From Idiomarina fontislapidosi (GTDB lineage: Bacteria; Pseudomonadota; Gammaproteobacteria; Enterobacterales; Alteromonadaceae), in contig NZ_QJST01000002.1 in NCBI RefSeq assembly GCF_003226255.1, positions 372,001-436,000 on the forward strand: DNA of 64,000 nucleotides. The letters are read 5' to 3'. A program made the position numbers and the translations under genes. The notes beneath the pieces are model-generated. The model ran no database searches, was not told the origin of the DNA, and was given only the letters and a program-made list of their open reading frames with translations. Below, in pieces: positions 16,077-25,595 of this stretch (the stretch's first letter is position 1; each line of letters opens with the position of its first letter).

Positions 16077-16774
16077 GACACGTGCGCTCCTGTTAGCGTA
16101 GACATCAATTGTTCTAGTGACATGGTTTTTATCGGTAACTGTTCCGCCGGCGCCTGTTTGCGCAAAAGCACCACTGAGTCAGCTAGTTGATAGGCCTCCT
16201 CGATATAATGGGTGGTTAAAATTATCGCTACACCCTGAGTTTTGAGCGACTCAATGCATTGCCACATGTGTTGCCGCGTATTCAGATCCATGCCCACGCT
16301 AGGTTCATCCAGAAACAGTAGTTGCGGTTGCCCGATGAGCGCCAAAGCAAACAGCACTCGCTGCTGCTCACCGCCTGAAAGCACCGCAAAACGTTTGTGT
16401 AACAATGGCTCGATAGGCACTTGTTGCGTTAATGCGTCGACACTGACTGGATGGGTATAGTAGCTTTGATGAAGCTGAATCTGCTCATGCACAGTCAATT
16501 GTCCATTCACAGCCCCCACTTGCATCACCACACCCCAACGCTCTTTTAGCGCGGCGCTTCGATATCGGTTTGTCTGTTGCTCACCAAACAGCTTAATTGC
16601 ACCACCATCAGCCGCAGTGAGTCCAAGGATGCAGCGCATAAGCGTTGTTTTACCTACGCCATTTTCGCCCAGTACGGCAACCACTTCGCCGGCTTTAACA
16701 TGTAAAGAAAAGTCATTAAACACCGCAGTGTTTGCATAGGATTTTGATAGGTTGGTTATTGATAGTATGGTCAT
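16073..16774 (-). CDS. ABC transporter ATP-binding protein
   Basis: The 233-residue ATPase is complete: Walker A GENGVGKTT, Q-loop in VVMQVGAV, signature LSGGEQQRV, Walker B LLFLDEPSVGMD, and switch histidine in TTHY. The family resembles the multidrug/Na+ ABC-2 exporters (DrrA/NatA type). The ribosome site GGAGGTGAGTA precedes ATG 16774. It is the first gene of the minus-strand unit, directly divergent from the histidine kinase gene with a palindromic operator between them, so it is probably controlled by that system. Confidence 0.94.
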   Translation of the reverse strand: MTILSITNLSKSYANTAVFNDFSLHVKAGEVVAVLGENGVGKTTLMRCILGLTAADGGAIKLFGEQQTNRYRSAALKERWGVVMQVGAVNGQLTVHEQIQLHQSYYTHPVSVDALTQQVPIEPLLHKRFAVLSGGEQQRVLFALALIGQPQLLFLDEPSVGMDLNTRQHMWQCIESLKTQGVAIILTTHYIEEAYQLADSVVLLRKQAPAEQLPIKTMSLEQLMSTLTGAHVS

Positions 16775-16831
16775 TACTCACCTCCTTTTTTAATCAGGTT
16801 AGTGAGTCTTCGGGCGAAACATCAGTCACCT

Positions 16832-16860
16832 TTGTCACATGATAAGGATGACAATTGTCA
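16832..16860. promoter_or_regulatory. Palindromic operator between ABC exporter and two-component genes
   Basis: TGACAATTGTCA (16849-16860) is a perfect 12-bp palindrome. A further TTGTCAC lies at 16832-16838 and AGTCACC a few bases upstream, so TGTCA half-sites recur in both orientations within 40 bases. This lies in the 122-base gap between divergent starts. It probably binds the adjacent LuxR/NarL-type regulator. Confidence 0.5.
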
Positions 16861-16896
16861 CTGGCGTGTGTAGCGGGTTCGTTCCATAATGCAATT

Positions 16897-17988
16897 ATGA
16901 AATTAGCGCACCCTTCACTGTCACTCGAACGTAAATATGCGTGGGTTTATTTAATGAACCTGGGCTTCTTTATTGTGCCCATGTTTCTATACCCGTTCAC
17001 GGTATTAGAACACCTTGCCATGCTGCTGGCACTATCGGGCTTTATCGCGAGTTATTACTGGGCTTTTAGCGTCGCATCGACGCACATGAAACGCCCCATT
17101 CTAACCATGTATTTAATTGCCTGTGCAATTACAACGACGAATCCCGCTTCGATTACCATGTTTGGATTTGTTGCCTTTTTCCTAGGTTTCGCATACCGAA
17201 TGAGAATTGCTCTGCTAGGTCTAGTGGGCATCCTCTCGACGCTGGCGTTACTGCATTATTTCGTCGTCAATACCTGGACTTGGTTCGCTTACTATGGCGC
17301 TGCACTCAGCTTAGCTATCTTTGTCATTGGTCGTGTTGAGCGTGCTCGCCAACAACACCTGCTCAGCCAACAGCGCACTGATTTAGAAATCGAGCAGTTA
17401 GCCACAACACTGGAACGCGAGCGCATCGCGCGTGATTTGCACGACACCTTAGGCCATACACTGACCAGTGTATTGTTGAAAGCAGAGTTGGCACAACGTT
17501 ATATCCATGCAAATCAAAACGACGCCGCGCACCAGCACCTAACAGAACTTACGGATATCGCGCGCACCTGTTTGAAGCAAGTGCGTGAGAGTGTCACCGG
17601 TTATAAACATGGCGGTTTCGATTTCGTCATGCAACAACTTGCATTACGGCTCAAAGAAGCCGGCTTTAAAGTGAATGTTCAGGGCCATCTGACACAAGTT
17701 AACCGTGCTTACGAAACCCCTCTGGTGTTAGCACTCACAGAACTAGTGACTAATATCATTCGTCACAGTCAAGGTGATGATGTTGACATTACCTTCTCTG
17801 AGAACGCGCAAAACATATTTGTTGAAGTTCATGATAACGGTCAGGTGACGAAGCTTGAGTGGGGTAACGGTTTACTGGGCGTTCATGAGCGCATCGAACG
17901 GCTAGGTGGACGCATCGAAGTCGAAACACAACACGGCTGTAGTGTCCGCCTCTTTATACCTGCAGCCAATTTGGAGCCGTCGCAATGA
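16897..17988 (+). CDS. Sensor histidine kinase, DesK/HisKA_3 type
   Basis: The 363-residue protein starts at ATG 16897 (MKLAHPSLSL); an upstream TTG at 16855 lies inside the operator and is unlikely. About six membrane helices (residues 15-145) form a sensor with almost no periplasmic part. A short coiled coil follows, then HisKA_3 with ERERIARDLHDTLGHTL (phospho-acceptor His182), and a HATPase ending in DNGQVTKLEWGNGLLGVHERI. This layout matches DesK-type membrane-state sensors. It overlaps the regulator gene by 4 bases and is divergent from the ABC exporter that it probably controls. Confidence 0.9.
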   Translation: MKLAHPSLSLERKYAWVYLMNLGFFIVPMFLYPFTVLEHLAMLLALSGFIASYYWAFSVASTHMKRPILTMYLIACAITTTNPASITMFGFVAFFLGFAYRMRIALLGLVGILSTLALLHYFVVNTWTWFAYYGAALSLAIFVIGRVERARQQHLLSQQRTDLEIEQLATTLERERIARDLHDTLGHTLTSVLLKAELAQRYIHANQNDAAHQHLTELTDIARTCLKQVRESVTGYKHGGFDFVMQQLALRLKEAGFKVNVQGHLTQVNRAYETPLVLALTELVTNIIRHSQGDDVDITFSENAQNIFVEVHDNGQVTKLEWGNGLLGVHERIERLGGRIEVETQHGCSVRLFIPAANLEPSQ

Positions 17989-18581
17989 AATTACTCCTCG
18001 CCGAAGACCAAACCATGGTGCGTACAGCACTCGCAACGCTGTTGCGTTTAGACGGAGCCTACGAGGTTGACGAGGCCGCTGACGGTAATGAGGCGCAGCA
18101 GTTGCTTCAACAGTCCTCATACGACATGCTGCTGACTGATATTGAAATGCCGCATATGACGGGTATTGAGTTGATTGAATGGGTGAAAATCAATGCTCCA
18201 GCTACCCAAACAGTCATAGTGACCACCTTTAATCGGTGCGGCTACGTTAGTCGAGCCGTGCAACAGGGTGTCGATGGTTTTCTGCTCAAAGATACACCTG
18301 TTGAGCAACTGATAGATTCACTTAAAGCCATACGTGCAGGAAAACGTGTCATTGATTCTGAATTGCTACTCAGTAGCCTAAATCAGCTAGATCCGCTCTC
18401 CGAGAAAGAGCGCAAGGCGCTGCGGCTAGCCGCTGATGGACTCTCAACTGCGGCGATAGCCAAGCAGTTATTTATTGCAGAAGGTACGGCGCGTAATTAT
18501 CTATCTGAGGCGATTGCGAAAGTCGGCGCTAAGAATCGCGTCGAGGCGGCGCGTATAGCTCAATTAAAGGGGTGGTTGTAA
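17985..18581 (+). CDS. LuxR/NarL-family response regulator
   Basis: The 198-residue protein has a receiver domain with acidic residues in AEDQ, phospho-acceptor Asp52 (LLTDIEMP) and Lys in LLKDTP. A LuxR-type HTH domain (about 135-196: PLSEKERKALRLAADGLSTAAIAKQLF...) follows. It is close in layout to DesR regulators of membrane or ABC genes. The start overlaps the kinase stop (ATGA). A likely target is the TGACAATTGTCA palindrome upstream of the kinase. Confidence 0.92.
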   Translation: MKLLLAEDQTMVRTALATLLRLDGAYEVDEAADGNEAQQLLQQSSYDMLLTDIEMPHMTGIELIEWVKINAPATQTVIVTTFNRCGYVSRAVQQGVDGFLLKDTPVEQLIDSLKAIRAGKRVIDSELLLSSLNQLDPLSEKERKALRLAADGLSTAAIAKQLFIAEGTARNYLSEAIAKVGAKNRVEAARIAQLKGWL

Positions 18582-18585
18582 CTGT

Positions 18586-18675
18586 TTAGCTGGGTACCGT
18601 TAACCATAAACTCCCCATCAGCAATAAGGTGAGTGTAATGATCGGTACAAATAATGCGGTAGAATGCTTCTTCAT
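18586..18675 (-). CDS. Possible 29-residue membrane peptide
   Basis: A short frame on the minus strand, MKKHSTALFVPIITLTLLLM then GSLWLTVPS, with a GGGGG stretch 4-8 bases before ATG. It is one hydrophobic helix after a positively charged start, similar to leader or small membrane proteins. It lies convergent with the response-regulator gene, its stop only 4 bases past that gene's end. Length is the main doubt. Confidence 0.4.
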   Translation of the reverse strand: MKKHSTALFVPIITLTLLLMGSLWLTVPS

Positions 18676-18813
18676 AACGCCCCCAACGTGTTGTTATTTT
18701 TGTTAACGTATTGTTATAGAAAAAGATTTCTCTCATGTCAATGCTTTGCGCGTCGTGCTAGGATTTACAACGCAATCCACTAGACCCTACTATTCAGAAG
18801 AAGTTCAATTTTT

Positions 18814-19647
18814 ATGTATGATCCAGTGTCTGAAATAGCCAGCGCGACCCAACTTTTGCGTGACAATGCCCCTTTTACTGTGCTGTCCGGTGCGGGTATC
18901 AGTACCGACTCAGGTATACCTGCTTATCGTAATGCGCAAGGACAATGGGTACACGCGCCGCCCATGCAGCATCATGACTTCATGGCGGATGACTCAGCAC
19001 GTAAACGTTATTGGGCGCGCAGTCTAGCAGGTTGGCTTAATCTGTATCATGCGCAACCCAACCATGCGCACCACATTATCACACAACTTCAACAGCGCGG
19101 TTACGTAGATACTGTCATTACCCAAAACGTTGACGGACTGCATCAAAAGGCAGGCAGCACAGCAGTCATCAACCTGCATGGTTATGCTAATGATATCATA
19201 TGCATGGCATGCGGCGGCAAATCGGCGCGTTTTGATTTGCATCACCGCTATGCGCAACTCAATCCGCAGTTCAACCAACCATCAAACACGCTTAAGCCCG
19301 ATGGGGACGCCGTGCTCACAGCGCCTACCGATGATTTTAAACTGATTGATTGTGATCACTGCGGTGGCATTCTAAAACCGGATGTCGTTTATTTTGGTGA
19401 CAACGTACCCAAAGCCCGTGTCGAAGCCTGTTATAAGGCCATCGATGACAGCCAAGGGTTGCTGGTAGTGGGATCTTCGTTAAAGGTATTCTCCGGCTTT
19501 CGATTTGCGCGCTACGCTCATCAACAAAATAAGCCTGTTATCATTCTGACTCAGGGCATTACCCGTGCAGATGACTTGGCGACGGTGAAGTTAGACGCAA
19601 CGATCGCCGACACGTTGGGGCAAATAAATGAATTACTGAACGACTAA
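18814..19647 (+). CDS. SIR2-family NAD-dependent protein deacylase
   Basis: The 277-residue sirtuin has the NAD-binding motif GAGIS (26-30) followed by [17 protein letters not shown] (103-110) and the active-site His122 in LHGYAND. Structural zinc cysteines are Cys130/Cys133 and Cys180/Cys183. Sequence between the zinc pairs is longer than in CobB. The AYR rather than FR/YR pattern after GIP resembles class II (SIRT4-like) enzymes. It removes acyl groups from lysine using NAD. The stop overlaps the convergent chemoreceptor gene by 4 bases. It is transcribed alone. Confidence 0.92.
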   Translation: MYDPVSEIASATQLLRDNAPFTVLSGAGISTDSGIPAYRNAQGQWVHAPPMQHHDFMADDSARKRYWARSLAGWLNLYHAQPNHAHHIITQLQQRGYVDTVITQNVDGLHQKAGSTAVINLHGYANDIICMACGGKSARFDLHHRYAQLNPQFNQPSNTLKPDGDAVLTAPTDDFKLIDCDHCGGILKPDVVYFGDNVPKARVEACYKAIDDSQGLLVVGSSLKVFSGFRFARYAHQQNKPVIILTQGITRADDLATVKLDATIADTLGQINELLND

Positions 19648-20810
19648 TCGTCGTCCAGTTTATCCATCGCCTTAACAATGCGTTCACTTAACTCAGACAA
19701 CGACATGGTGTTATCGTGCAACCCATCCGCTTGATCGGATGCATCGTCACATAACTCGCTGAGGGTCTGAATGTTAGCACTGATTGAATCAGTCGCTCGG
19801 TTCTGTTCCTGAGTCGCATCACGTACAGCGGCGATTTCATTGCTAATCGAACCGATCATTTGCAACATGGTTTGCGCTTGGCTAATACTTGTATCAGCGA
19901 TGCTCTCAGCATGTTTAGAGGATGTCAGCGCTTCATCAGAGGTTTTTGCGGACTCAGCAATCAGCGCGCGTAACTCCTCCGTCATCGCAGTAATATCTTT
20001 CGTCGACTGCTGGGTCTTATGCGCTAGTGCTCTTACCTCATCGGCAACCACAGCAAAACCACGTCCTTGCTCACCCGCTCGCGCCGCCTCAATCGCGGCA
20101 TTTAACGCCAGCAAATTAGTTTGTTCAGCAATGTTCTCGATGATGACCACAAAATCATGAATCTTGCTCGCACTTTTTTCGACTCGATCAAAACTAACAT
20201 CGAATCGTGAAACAGCCGCAGTGAGCGCTTTTAAACGGTCGAGCAAAGCCTGAAACTGGTCATTCGAACTCTGACTGAGTTCACCGACCTGCTCTGCACT
20301 GTCGTTCACCCTTTCAATAGATTGGGCTACCTCAGACATGCTCATCGACATTTCCTCGGTACTGGTGGCTAATTGACTTGATTGTTCACTAAGTTTATCC
20401 GAGGTCAAGCGTGAACGATCTGAGCTCTTGGACGTTTCTTCGGCGAGTTTATTAAGTTGCTCCGCCGAGACATCGACCTCGCGCAGAATACGTTGAAAGC
20501 GTTTAAGCGCCCTGCTCAAGTTACGAGCGATGCGGCCAAATTCATTATCTTTATCAAGCGACACGCGCGCATCTAAATTACCATCACCAATCGCCTCTGC
20601 CATTTTATCAAGCTGAGTCAGTCCGTAGCCGAGGCTTTTGTGGGTTAATACCACCACCAACAACGCCATGAAAAGCAAAATAAAAATAGCAACATCAAAA
20701 AATAGTGAAGAACTCACGAATTGGCTTGTAACAAAACTAATGGTTACTAACACGATTAAAAGAAGGTTTAATGCGTTGAGGGATTTTACAGGCAACTTTC
20801 TGAACTTCAT
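19644..20810 (-). CDS. Methyl-accepting chemotaxis protein without sensor domain
   Basis: The 388-residue receptor has two closely spaced N-terminal membrane helices (about 12-34 and 37-57) with only a few residues between them. A HAMP domain (about 55-110) and a full signalling domain with the hairpin [20 protein letters not shown] and [10 protein letters not shown] follow. Without a periplasmic ligand domain it probably senses the membrane, redox state or temperature, or relays another protein's signal. It is convergent with the sirtuin gene. The C-terminus lacks the NWETF CheR-tether pentapeptide. Confidence 0.92.
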   Translation of the reverse strand: MKFRKLPVKSLNALNLLLIVLVTISFVTSQFVSSSLFFDVAIFILLFMALLVVVLTHKSLGYGLTQLDKMAEAIGDGNLDARVSLDKDNEFGRIARNLSRALKRFQRILREVDVSAEQLNKLAEETSKSSDRSRLTSDKLSEQSSQLATSTEEMSMSMSEVAQSIERVNDSAEQVGELSQSSNDQFQALLDRLKALTAAVSRFDVSFDRVEKSASKIHDFVVIIENIAEQTNLLALNAAIEAARAGEQGRGFAVVADEVRALAHKTQQSTKDITAMTEELRALIAESAKTSDEALTSSKHAESIADTSISQAQTMLQMIGSISNEIAAVRDATQEQNRATDSISANIQTLSELCDDASDQADGLHDNTMSLSELSERIVKAMDKLDDD

Positions 20811-20849
20811 CGATACGGCTCATTGAAATTTAATTAACAGCTATCATGA

Positions 20850-20894
20850 CTCATTAATGAGCGACTACTATATGCCTTTTATTATAAAAGGCAT
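20850..20894. other. Palindrome and stem-loop upstream of the chemoreceptor gene
   Basis: CTCATTAATGAG (20850-20861) is a perfect 12-bp palindrome. ATGCCTTTT-ATTAT-AAAAGGCAT (20872-20894) is a perfect 9-bp stem-loop. Both lie within 85 bases upstream of the chemoreceptor start (minus strand), so they may be operators; neither has a terminator-like T tract. The rest of the 20811-21088 gap is AT-rich without a gene. Confidence 0.35.
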
Positions 20895-21039
20895 CATCAT
20901 TCTATATTTTAAATGAATAATCACTAAAAAAGGTCTTGAAGCATTAAAATAATTGAAAAGTTGCCAGAATACTACCCAAAATGTAGCTCTGAATGCCAAG
21001 TGATGGTTAATTAATCACATAGGTTGTTTAACAGTCAAG

Positions 21040-21064
21040 AAAGCAGGCTTCATGCGCCTGCTTT
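21040..21064 (-). terminator. Terminator of the subtilase gene
   Basis: The stem AAAGCAGGC / GCCTGCTTT with a 7-base loop lies 25 bases past the protease stop codon. On the minus strand it ends in TTTCTTG. It is placed where an intrinsic terminator is expected. Confidence 0.6.
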
Positions 21065-21088
21065 AACTTGTATAAAAGCCATAACAGC

Positions 21089-22930
21089 TTATGGGTTATA
21101 GTAAGCATCCAGTGTTACACCGCTAAAACTCTGGTAGGCACGAATACCAATATGCCAAGTGCCCGACTGCGGATTCGAGAAACTACAGCTTTCAGTGTTA
21201 CCGCTAAGGTAAGGACGGCAATCGTAGCTATTCGTACCCGGTTGGCTACCGTATTGGACATATAAGTCGGCATCACCTGAGCCACCTGAGATATCAATAT
21301 CTAAGCTGCTCATACCCGCAGGCACTTCAATCGTATAACGTACCCAGTTGCCCGTTGAGGCAGACAAGTCGCTGACGCTGCCGCCGCCACCTGTTGCACC
21401 ACCGTCACCCGGATCACCAGAGCCACCGCCTGATGCACTGGTTACTGCGCCACTGGCATCAACAATACCCGTGCCACAGCCGCTACAGCTGCCAGGGAAG
21501 CTCCGCGCCGTTTGCTTTAAGATATTCTCAACATCATCAGGGCTTGCGCTTGGGTTGGCTTCTTTGATCAATGCGGCAACACCGGCGACATGCGGGGTCG
21601 CCATTGAGGTACCTTGGCTGTAGCCATAGCTGTCGCTTCCAGGCGTGCTGCTTCCCGAGTTATAAGTCGACAACACACCATTTGGATCGTTAGCGTAAGA
21701 CATGGCACCACCTGGTGCAGCTACGTCGACATTAGACCCATAGTTTGAGTAGTATGAGCGACTGCCATTGCGGTTAGTTGCTGCTACGTTGACCACACCA
21801 CTACAGTTACCAGGGTTATAGTTGGCCGAGTTGTCGTTACTATTGCCTGATGCTACAACAATGGTAGAGCCATTATTGCGGGCAATATTAATCGCCTGCT
21901 GTGTTGTGCTCGAGCATGAGCCCTGGCCACCCAAGCTCATATTAATTACGTCGGCCGGGTTGGCGTTGCTTGGCACACCAGAAACAGAACCGCCCGATGC
22001 CCAAATAATACCATCCGCGATATCAGCCGTTGTACCACCGCAACGACCTAACACACGCACAGGCACGACTTTCGCACCGTAAGCTACGCCTGCAACGCCC
22101 TGACCATTATTTGTCACAGCAGCAATGGTGCCAGCAACGTGCGTTCCATGCCAGCTTGAGTCTTGATCTTGCGCTGGATAGCCATTACCACACGCACCCG
22201 CGCTGACCCAATCTCCCGGATCGCGGGCATCGGAGTCACGACCATTACCGTCATTACCAATGAAACTGTTCGAGATCATATCGTAACCAGGTAAGATATT
22301 ACCGACCAGATCACCATGCGGACGATAACCGGTATCCAATACCGCAACAACAGTGCCTACACCTGTGACACTATTCCAAGCATTTTCTACATTTAATCCG
22401 CCAGTCGACTCATAGTAGTGCCACTGATCGTTATAATCGGGATCATTTGGTGTGGCAAAGTGGCGCAATAATTTGTTTTCTTCGACAGTTGCCACTTCTG
22501 GATGTTTAGCAATTTGCGCCATCATTTTCTTGGCTTGTCCAGGCGGAATTTTCTTGTCCAGATCAAACACAAAGTGGTTTGCAAGACCCATCTCACGCTC
22601 AAACTTAATCGAACCACCGGTTTGTGCAGAAAAGTCTCGTGCGACTCGGCTCGCCGCATTGGCTACTGCCGCAGCACGACTCAGACCACGTTGGGCCGCT
22701 TGGTTAGCGACTTCATTCAGGACTTGAGAACGTTCCTTGAAGGTAACAATAAAACCGGTCGTCAGTGCTTGTTGCGGTTGAACCGTCTGGTTAGGAAGCC
22801 CGACCGACGCTTTTGGAGGTTGAAATGATTGGTTAACCGCGACAGCTGAGGGGACCACTGCGGTCGATAATGCAGCACTCACCCACACGGCAAGTCTTTG
22901 ATTTTTCTTTGAATTTATTTGTTTATACAT
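21089..22930 (-). CDS. Secreted S8 serine protease (subtilase) with PPC domain
   Basis: The 613-residue precursor starts at ATG 22930 (MYKQINSKKNQ); the longer frame to 22978 has no better start. It has a signal peptide ending near AVA, an inhibitor_I9-like propeptide (about 55-150) and an S8 catalytic domain with Asp199 (AVLDTGYRPHGD), His261 (SWHGTHVAGT) and Ser442 (QGTSMATPHVAG). A Gly-rich linker and a C-terminal PPC beta domain (about 520-613, DADLYVQYGSQP) follow. PPC domains are usually cleaved after export by the type II pathway. It degrades extracellular protein for nutrition. It is transcribed alone and ends at a hairpin terminator. Confidence 0.95.
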   Translation of the reverse strand: MYKQINSKKNQRLAVWVSAALSTAVVPSAVAVNQSFQPPKASVGLPNQTVQPQQALTTGFIVTFKERSQVLNEVANQAAQRGLSRAAAVANAASRVARDFSAQTGGSIKFEREMGLANHFVFDLDKKIPPGQAKKMMAQIAKHPEVATVEENKLLRHFATPNDPDYNDQWHYYESTGGLNVENAWNSVTGVGTVVAVLDTGYRPHGDLVGNILPGYDMISNSFIGNDGNGRDSDARDPGDWVSAGACGNGYPAQDQDSSWHGTHVAGTIAAVTNNGQGVAGVAYGAKVVPVRVLGRCGGTTADIADGIIWASGGSVSGVPSNANPADVINMSLGGQGSCSSTTQQAINIARNNGSTIVVASGNSNDNSANYNPGNCSGVVNVAATNRNGSRSYYSNYGSNVDVAAPGGAMSYANDPNGVLSTYNSGSSTPGSDSYGYSQGTSMATPHVAGVAALIKEANPSASPDDVENILKQTARSFPGSCSGCGTGIVDASGAVTSASGGGSGDPGDGGATGGGGSVSDLSASTGNWVRYTIEVPAGMSSLDIDISGGSGDADLYVQYGSQPGTNSYDCRPYLSGNTESCSFSNPQSGTWHIGIRAYQSFSGVTLDAYYNP

Positions 22931-23002
22931 GGTTAACCTATTCTTGTTATTTGAAGATACCTGGCAAAAGCCAGACACATATCATTAACACATGTATATT
23001 TT

Positions 23003-23032
23003 ATGTAAACAAAGTTGACGTCAATTTTACAT
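23003..23032. promoter_or_regulatory. Dyad in the divergent subtilase/SPFH promoter region
   Basis: ATGTAAA (23003-23009) pairs with TTTACAT (23026-23032). Between them lies TTGACGTCAA, a perfect 10-bp palindrome (23015-23024). It is about 75 bases upstream of the protease start and 105 upstream of the SPFH gene. A regulator site is plausible; the binder is unknown. Confidence 0.35.
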
Positions 23033-23137
23033 TACATTTACACATAATGACATCACAAAAATGCATAAGCAAGGTCTGTATTTGTCTTAAAGCCGATGTC
23101 ACAATGGCTTAACATCAATCTATTTTGAGGAATAAAA

Positions 23138-24043
23138 ATGCCACTACTTCAACCACCTATGCCCACCATACTGATTATCTTAGCGATCATCATTTTGCTG
23201 ATACTCTCGGTGCGTATTGTCCCGCAGCAGCAAGTCTATGTTATAGAGCTGTTTGGCAAGTATCGCCGCATGCTAACACCGGGTTTAAATTTTATTATTC
23301 CTATTATTGAAAGGGTCGCTCACAAACAGTCGATGCGAACGCGAGAGTTGCAAGTCAGCGTCGAAACCAAGACACAAGACAATGTCTTTGTCACTATTCG
23401 AGTCAGTGTTCAGTACCGAGTCGAAAATAAAGATGCGGTTTATAATGCCTTCTACCAACTCGAAGATCCTGAACGCCAAATGGAAAGTTACATTTTCAAC
23501 TCAGTGCGTGCGCAGATTCCAAAGCAACCGCTCGATGAAGTCTTTGACAACAAAGATGCCATTAGTGATGCGGTGCAAGCAGAGCTGGAAAGCGTTATTG
23601 AAGGCTACGGCTTTAACATCATTGCTTCGTTGGTCACAGATATTGATCCGGATGAAGAAGTTAAACAGTCAATGAACAAGATCAATGCAGCTGAACGTGA
23701 ACGCCGTGCAGCGGAGCACCAAGCAGAAGCTGAGAAAATCCTCGCAGTCAAAAAAGCTGAAGCGGATAAAGAGTCAAAAATCTTACAAGGTGAAGGTATT
23801 GCAGGGCAACGTAAGGCAATTGCAGAAGGTCTCAGTGAAAGTATTGCGCTCGTACGTAAAGAAGATAGTGACATCAGCGCCCACGATGTGATTGATCTCC
23901 TCAAGTTCACTAACTATGTCGACACACTAGCGGCATTGGATACGGCGAACAGTAAGGTCATCATGGTGCCCATGCCAACAACTCAGTTTGAACAGTTTAA
24001 TCAAGCGGTCATTCGTGGCAATGAGGCTAGCGCTAAAGACTAG
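23138..24043 (+). CDS. SPFH/Band 7 membrane protein (stomatin-like, QmcA type)
   Basis: The 301-residue protein has one N-terminal helix (about 9-28) followed by the SPFH domain (about 30-190: QQQVYVIELFGKYRRMLTPG and TRELQVSVETKTQDNVF). A charged coiled-coil (NAAERERRAAEHQAEAEK) and a C-terminal region with APMP-like ending are next. Such proteins oligomerise in the inner membrane into microdomains and can regulate FtsH-type proteolysis. No NfeD partner is next to it, which favours a QmcA-like role. GAGG lies 7 bases before ATG. It is convergent with the OmpA-family gene. Confidence 0.9.
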   Translation: MPLLQPPMPTILIILAIIILLILSVRIVPQQQVYVIELFGKYRRMLTPGLNFIIPIIERVAHKQSMRTRELQVSVETKTQDNVFVTIRVSVQYRVENKDAVYNAFYQLEDPERQMESYIFNSVRAQIPKQPLDEVFDNKDAISDAVQAELESVIEGYGFNIIASLVTDIDPDEEVKQSMNKINAAERERRAAEHQAEAEKILAVKKAEADKESKILQGEGIAGQRKAIAEGLSESIALVRKEDSDISAHDVIDLLKFTNYVDTLAALDTANSKVIMVPMPTTQFEQFNQAVIRGNEASAKD

Positions 24044-24047
24044 CCTC
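24023..24047. terminator. Hairpin at the convergent end of SPFH and OmpA genes
   Basis: GAGGCTAG-CGCTAAAGA-CTAGCCTC forms an 8-bp stem spanning the SPFH stop codon and ends 10 bases before the OmpA-family stop. A T-rich stretch follows only loosely, so it is a weak terminator candidate. Confidence 0.4.
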
Positions 24048-24056
24048 TTGTGGGAT

Positions 24057-24689
24057 TTATTGCTGATTAGGAATAATACGTAATTCGACGCGGCGGTTTT
24101 GTTGGCGCCCTTGTTCAGTATCATTACTGGCAACGGGCATACTCTCACCAAAGCCCTGCGTCGTGACGCGGCGTGAATCAACGCCGTAACCGACTAAGTA
24201 ATTACGCACCGCGTTAGCACGATTTAGCGAAAGCTGTTGGTTGTGATCGGCTGACCCTGTGCTGTCGGTATGGCCTTCTATCATCATCGTGGTCTTGTTG
24301 TATTTATTAAGCACCGCGGCTACATCCTCTAGCACAGGATAAAAGTTCTGTGAGATATTCGCACTGTCAGATGCAAAGGTAATGTTGCCAGGCAGCTGCA
24401 AGCGAATATTATCGCCGTCTCGAATCACCTGTACACCAGAACCCGAGAGCTCTTCACGAAACGCCTCTTCTTGCTTATCCATGTAATTGCCAATAGCACT
24501 GCCTGCCAGAGCACCGACAGCAGCCCCCCATAAATAACGGCTCTTATCGTGATCGCCGGTACCTTTACCAATCACCGCGCCTGCCACTGCACCAATCGCA
24601 GCCCCCTTTTGTGTGTTGTTCATGGTATTCGAGCAACCGCTCAATGCTAACGCACCTGCGACACCTAAAATGACGAGTCGTTTATTCAT
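24057..24689 (-). CDS. OmpA-family lipoprotein, YiaD-like
   Basis: The 210-residue precursor has a lipobox LSGC (Cys19) and a glycine-zipper region (about 28-70: GAAIGAVAGAVIGKGTGD, WGAAVGALAGSAIGNYMD). A C-terminal OmpA domain (about 95-205) binds peptidoglycan, with the motif TSTMMIEGHTDSTG-like EGHTDSTGSADHN, then LSLNRANAVRNYL and QQNRRVEL. It is anchored in the outer membrane and attached to the cell wall, resembling YiaD. The start is divergent from the SDR gene. Confidence 0.93.
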   Translation of the reverse strand: MNKRLVILGVAGALALSGCSNTMNNTQKGAAIGAVAGAVIGKGTGDHDKSRYLWGAAVGALAGSAIGNYMDKQEEAFREELSGSGVQVIRDGDNIRLQLPGNITFASDSANISQNFYPVLEDVAAVLNKYNKTTMMIEGHTDSTGSADHNQQLSLNRANAVRNYLVGYGVDSRRVTTQGFGESMPVASNDTEQGRQQNRRVELRIIPNQQ

Positions 24690-24856
24690 ACCTATTCCTC
24701 GATGAATGATTATTTTCAGTTAAAACTAGCATGTCTTTACAAAAAATCATTAGCGCTTTTCATTATCTTTACGCGTTATTTGAAACAAAGCGATCAATCC
24801 AAAATAGCTGTGGCACGTAGAACATGTCACACCTATTGAGTAAATCGGAGTAAAAG

Positions 24857-25594
24857 ATGTCAGAAGTAGCAAACAAAGTGGTTATCATCACCGGTGCAAG
24901 TAGCGGTTTAGGCGAAGAAACTGCTAAAATGCTCGCCCACAAAGGCGCAAAACTGGTACTCGGCGCACGTCGCGAAGATAGACTAAAAGCGCTCACGGAT
25001 ACCATTAATAGCGAAGGCGGCGAAGCCATCTATAAAACCGTCGATGTAACCGATAAAGCGCAAGTGCAAGCGCTTTCTGATGCAGCGCTAGAACGCTTTG
25101 GTCGCATTGATGTGTTAGTTAATAATGCCGGCTTAATGCCATTGGCTCCACTTGATGAGTTGAAAATCGACGAGTGGGACCAAATGATAGACGTTAACAT
25201 CAAAGGTGTAATGTACGGTGTTGCAGCGGTGTTACCGACCATGCGCAAACAAAAAACCGGTCACGTCATCAACCTCTCATCAGTGGCAGGTCACGTGGTA
25301 TTCCCGGGGGCAGCGGTGTACTGCGCAACGAAGTTTGCCGTTAAAGCAATCAGCGAAGGCATTCGCCAAGAATCAAACGGTGAAATACGAGCGACTAACA
25401 TTTCACCGGGCGCCGTAAGTACTGAATTGACTGACCATATCAGTCACAAGGATTCTAAAGAGATGGCGGAAGGTTTATACCAAGACGCGATTAGCTCTGA
25501 CTCTATTGCACGTGCTATCACCTTTGCAATCGAGCAACCGGGCGACGTTGACGTCAATGAAATGATTATCCGTCCTACAAAGCAGGAGTTGTAG
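24857..25594 (+). CDS. SDR-family oxidoreductase
   Basis: The 245-residue enzyme has TGASSGLG (cofactor loop), NNAG, a catalytic Ser in NLSSVAGH and [13 protein letters not shown] after strand 2 points to NADPH. It resembles YdfG/serine-dehydrogenase-like SDRs that reduce 3-hydroxy acids or aldehydes, but the substrate is not determinable. GGAG lies 6 bases before ATG. It ends 1 base before the luciferase-like gene, so the two form a pair, perhaps acting in aldehyde detoxification (inference). Confidence 0.9.
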   Translation: MSEVANKVVIITGASSGLGEETAKMLAHKGAKLVLGARREDRLKALTDTINSEGGEAIYKTVDVTDKAQVQALSDAALERFGRIDVLVNNAGLMPLAPLDELKIDEWDQMIDVNIKGVMYGVAAVLPTMRKQKTGHVINLSSVAGHVVFPGAAVYCATKFAVKAISEGIRQESNGEIRATNISPGAVSTELTDHISHKDSKEMAEGLYQDAISSDSIARAITFAIEQPGDVDVNEMIIRPTKQEL

Positions 25595-25595
25595 T

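Noticed and set aside
22452-22828. Two overlapping plus-strand frames inside the subtilase gene
   Set aside because: Both are antisense to the propeptide region and lack start signals.
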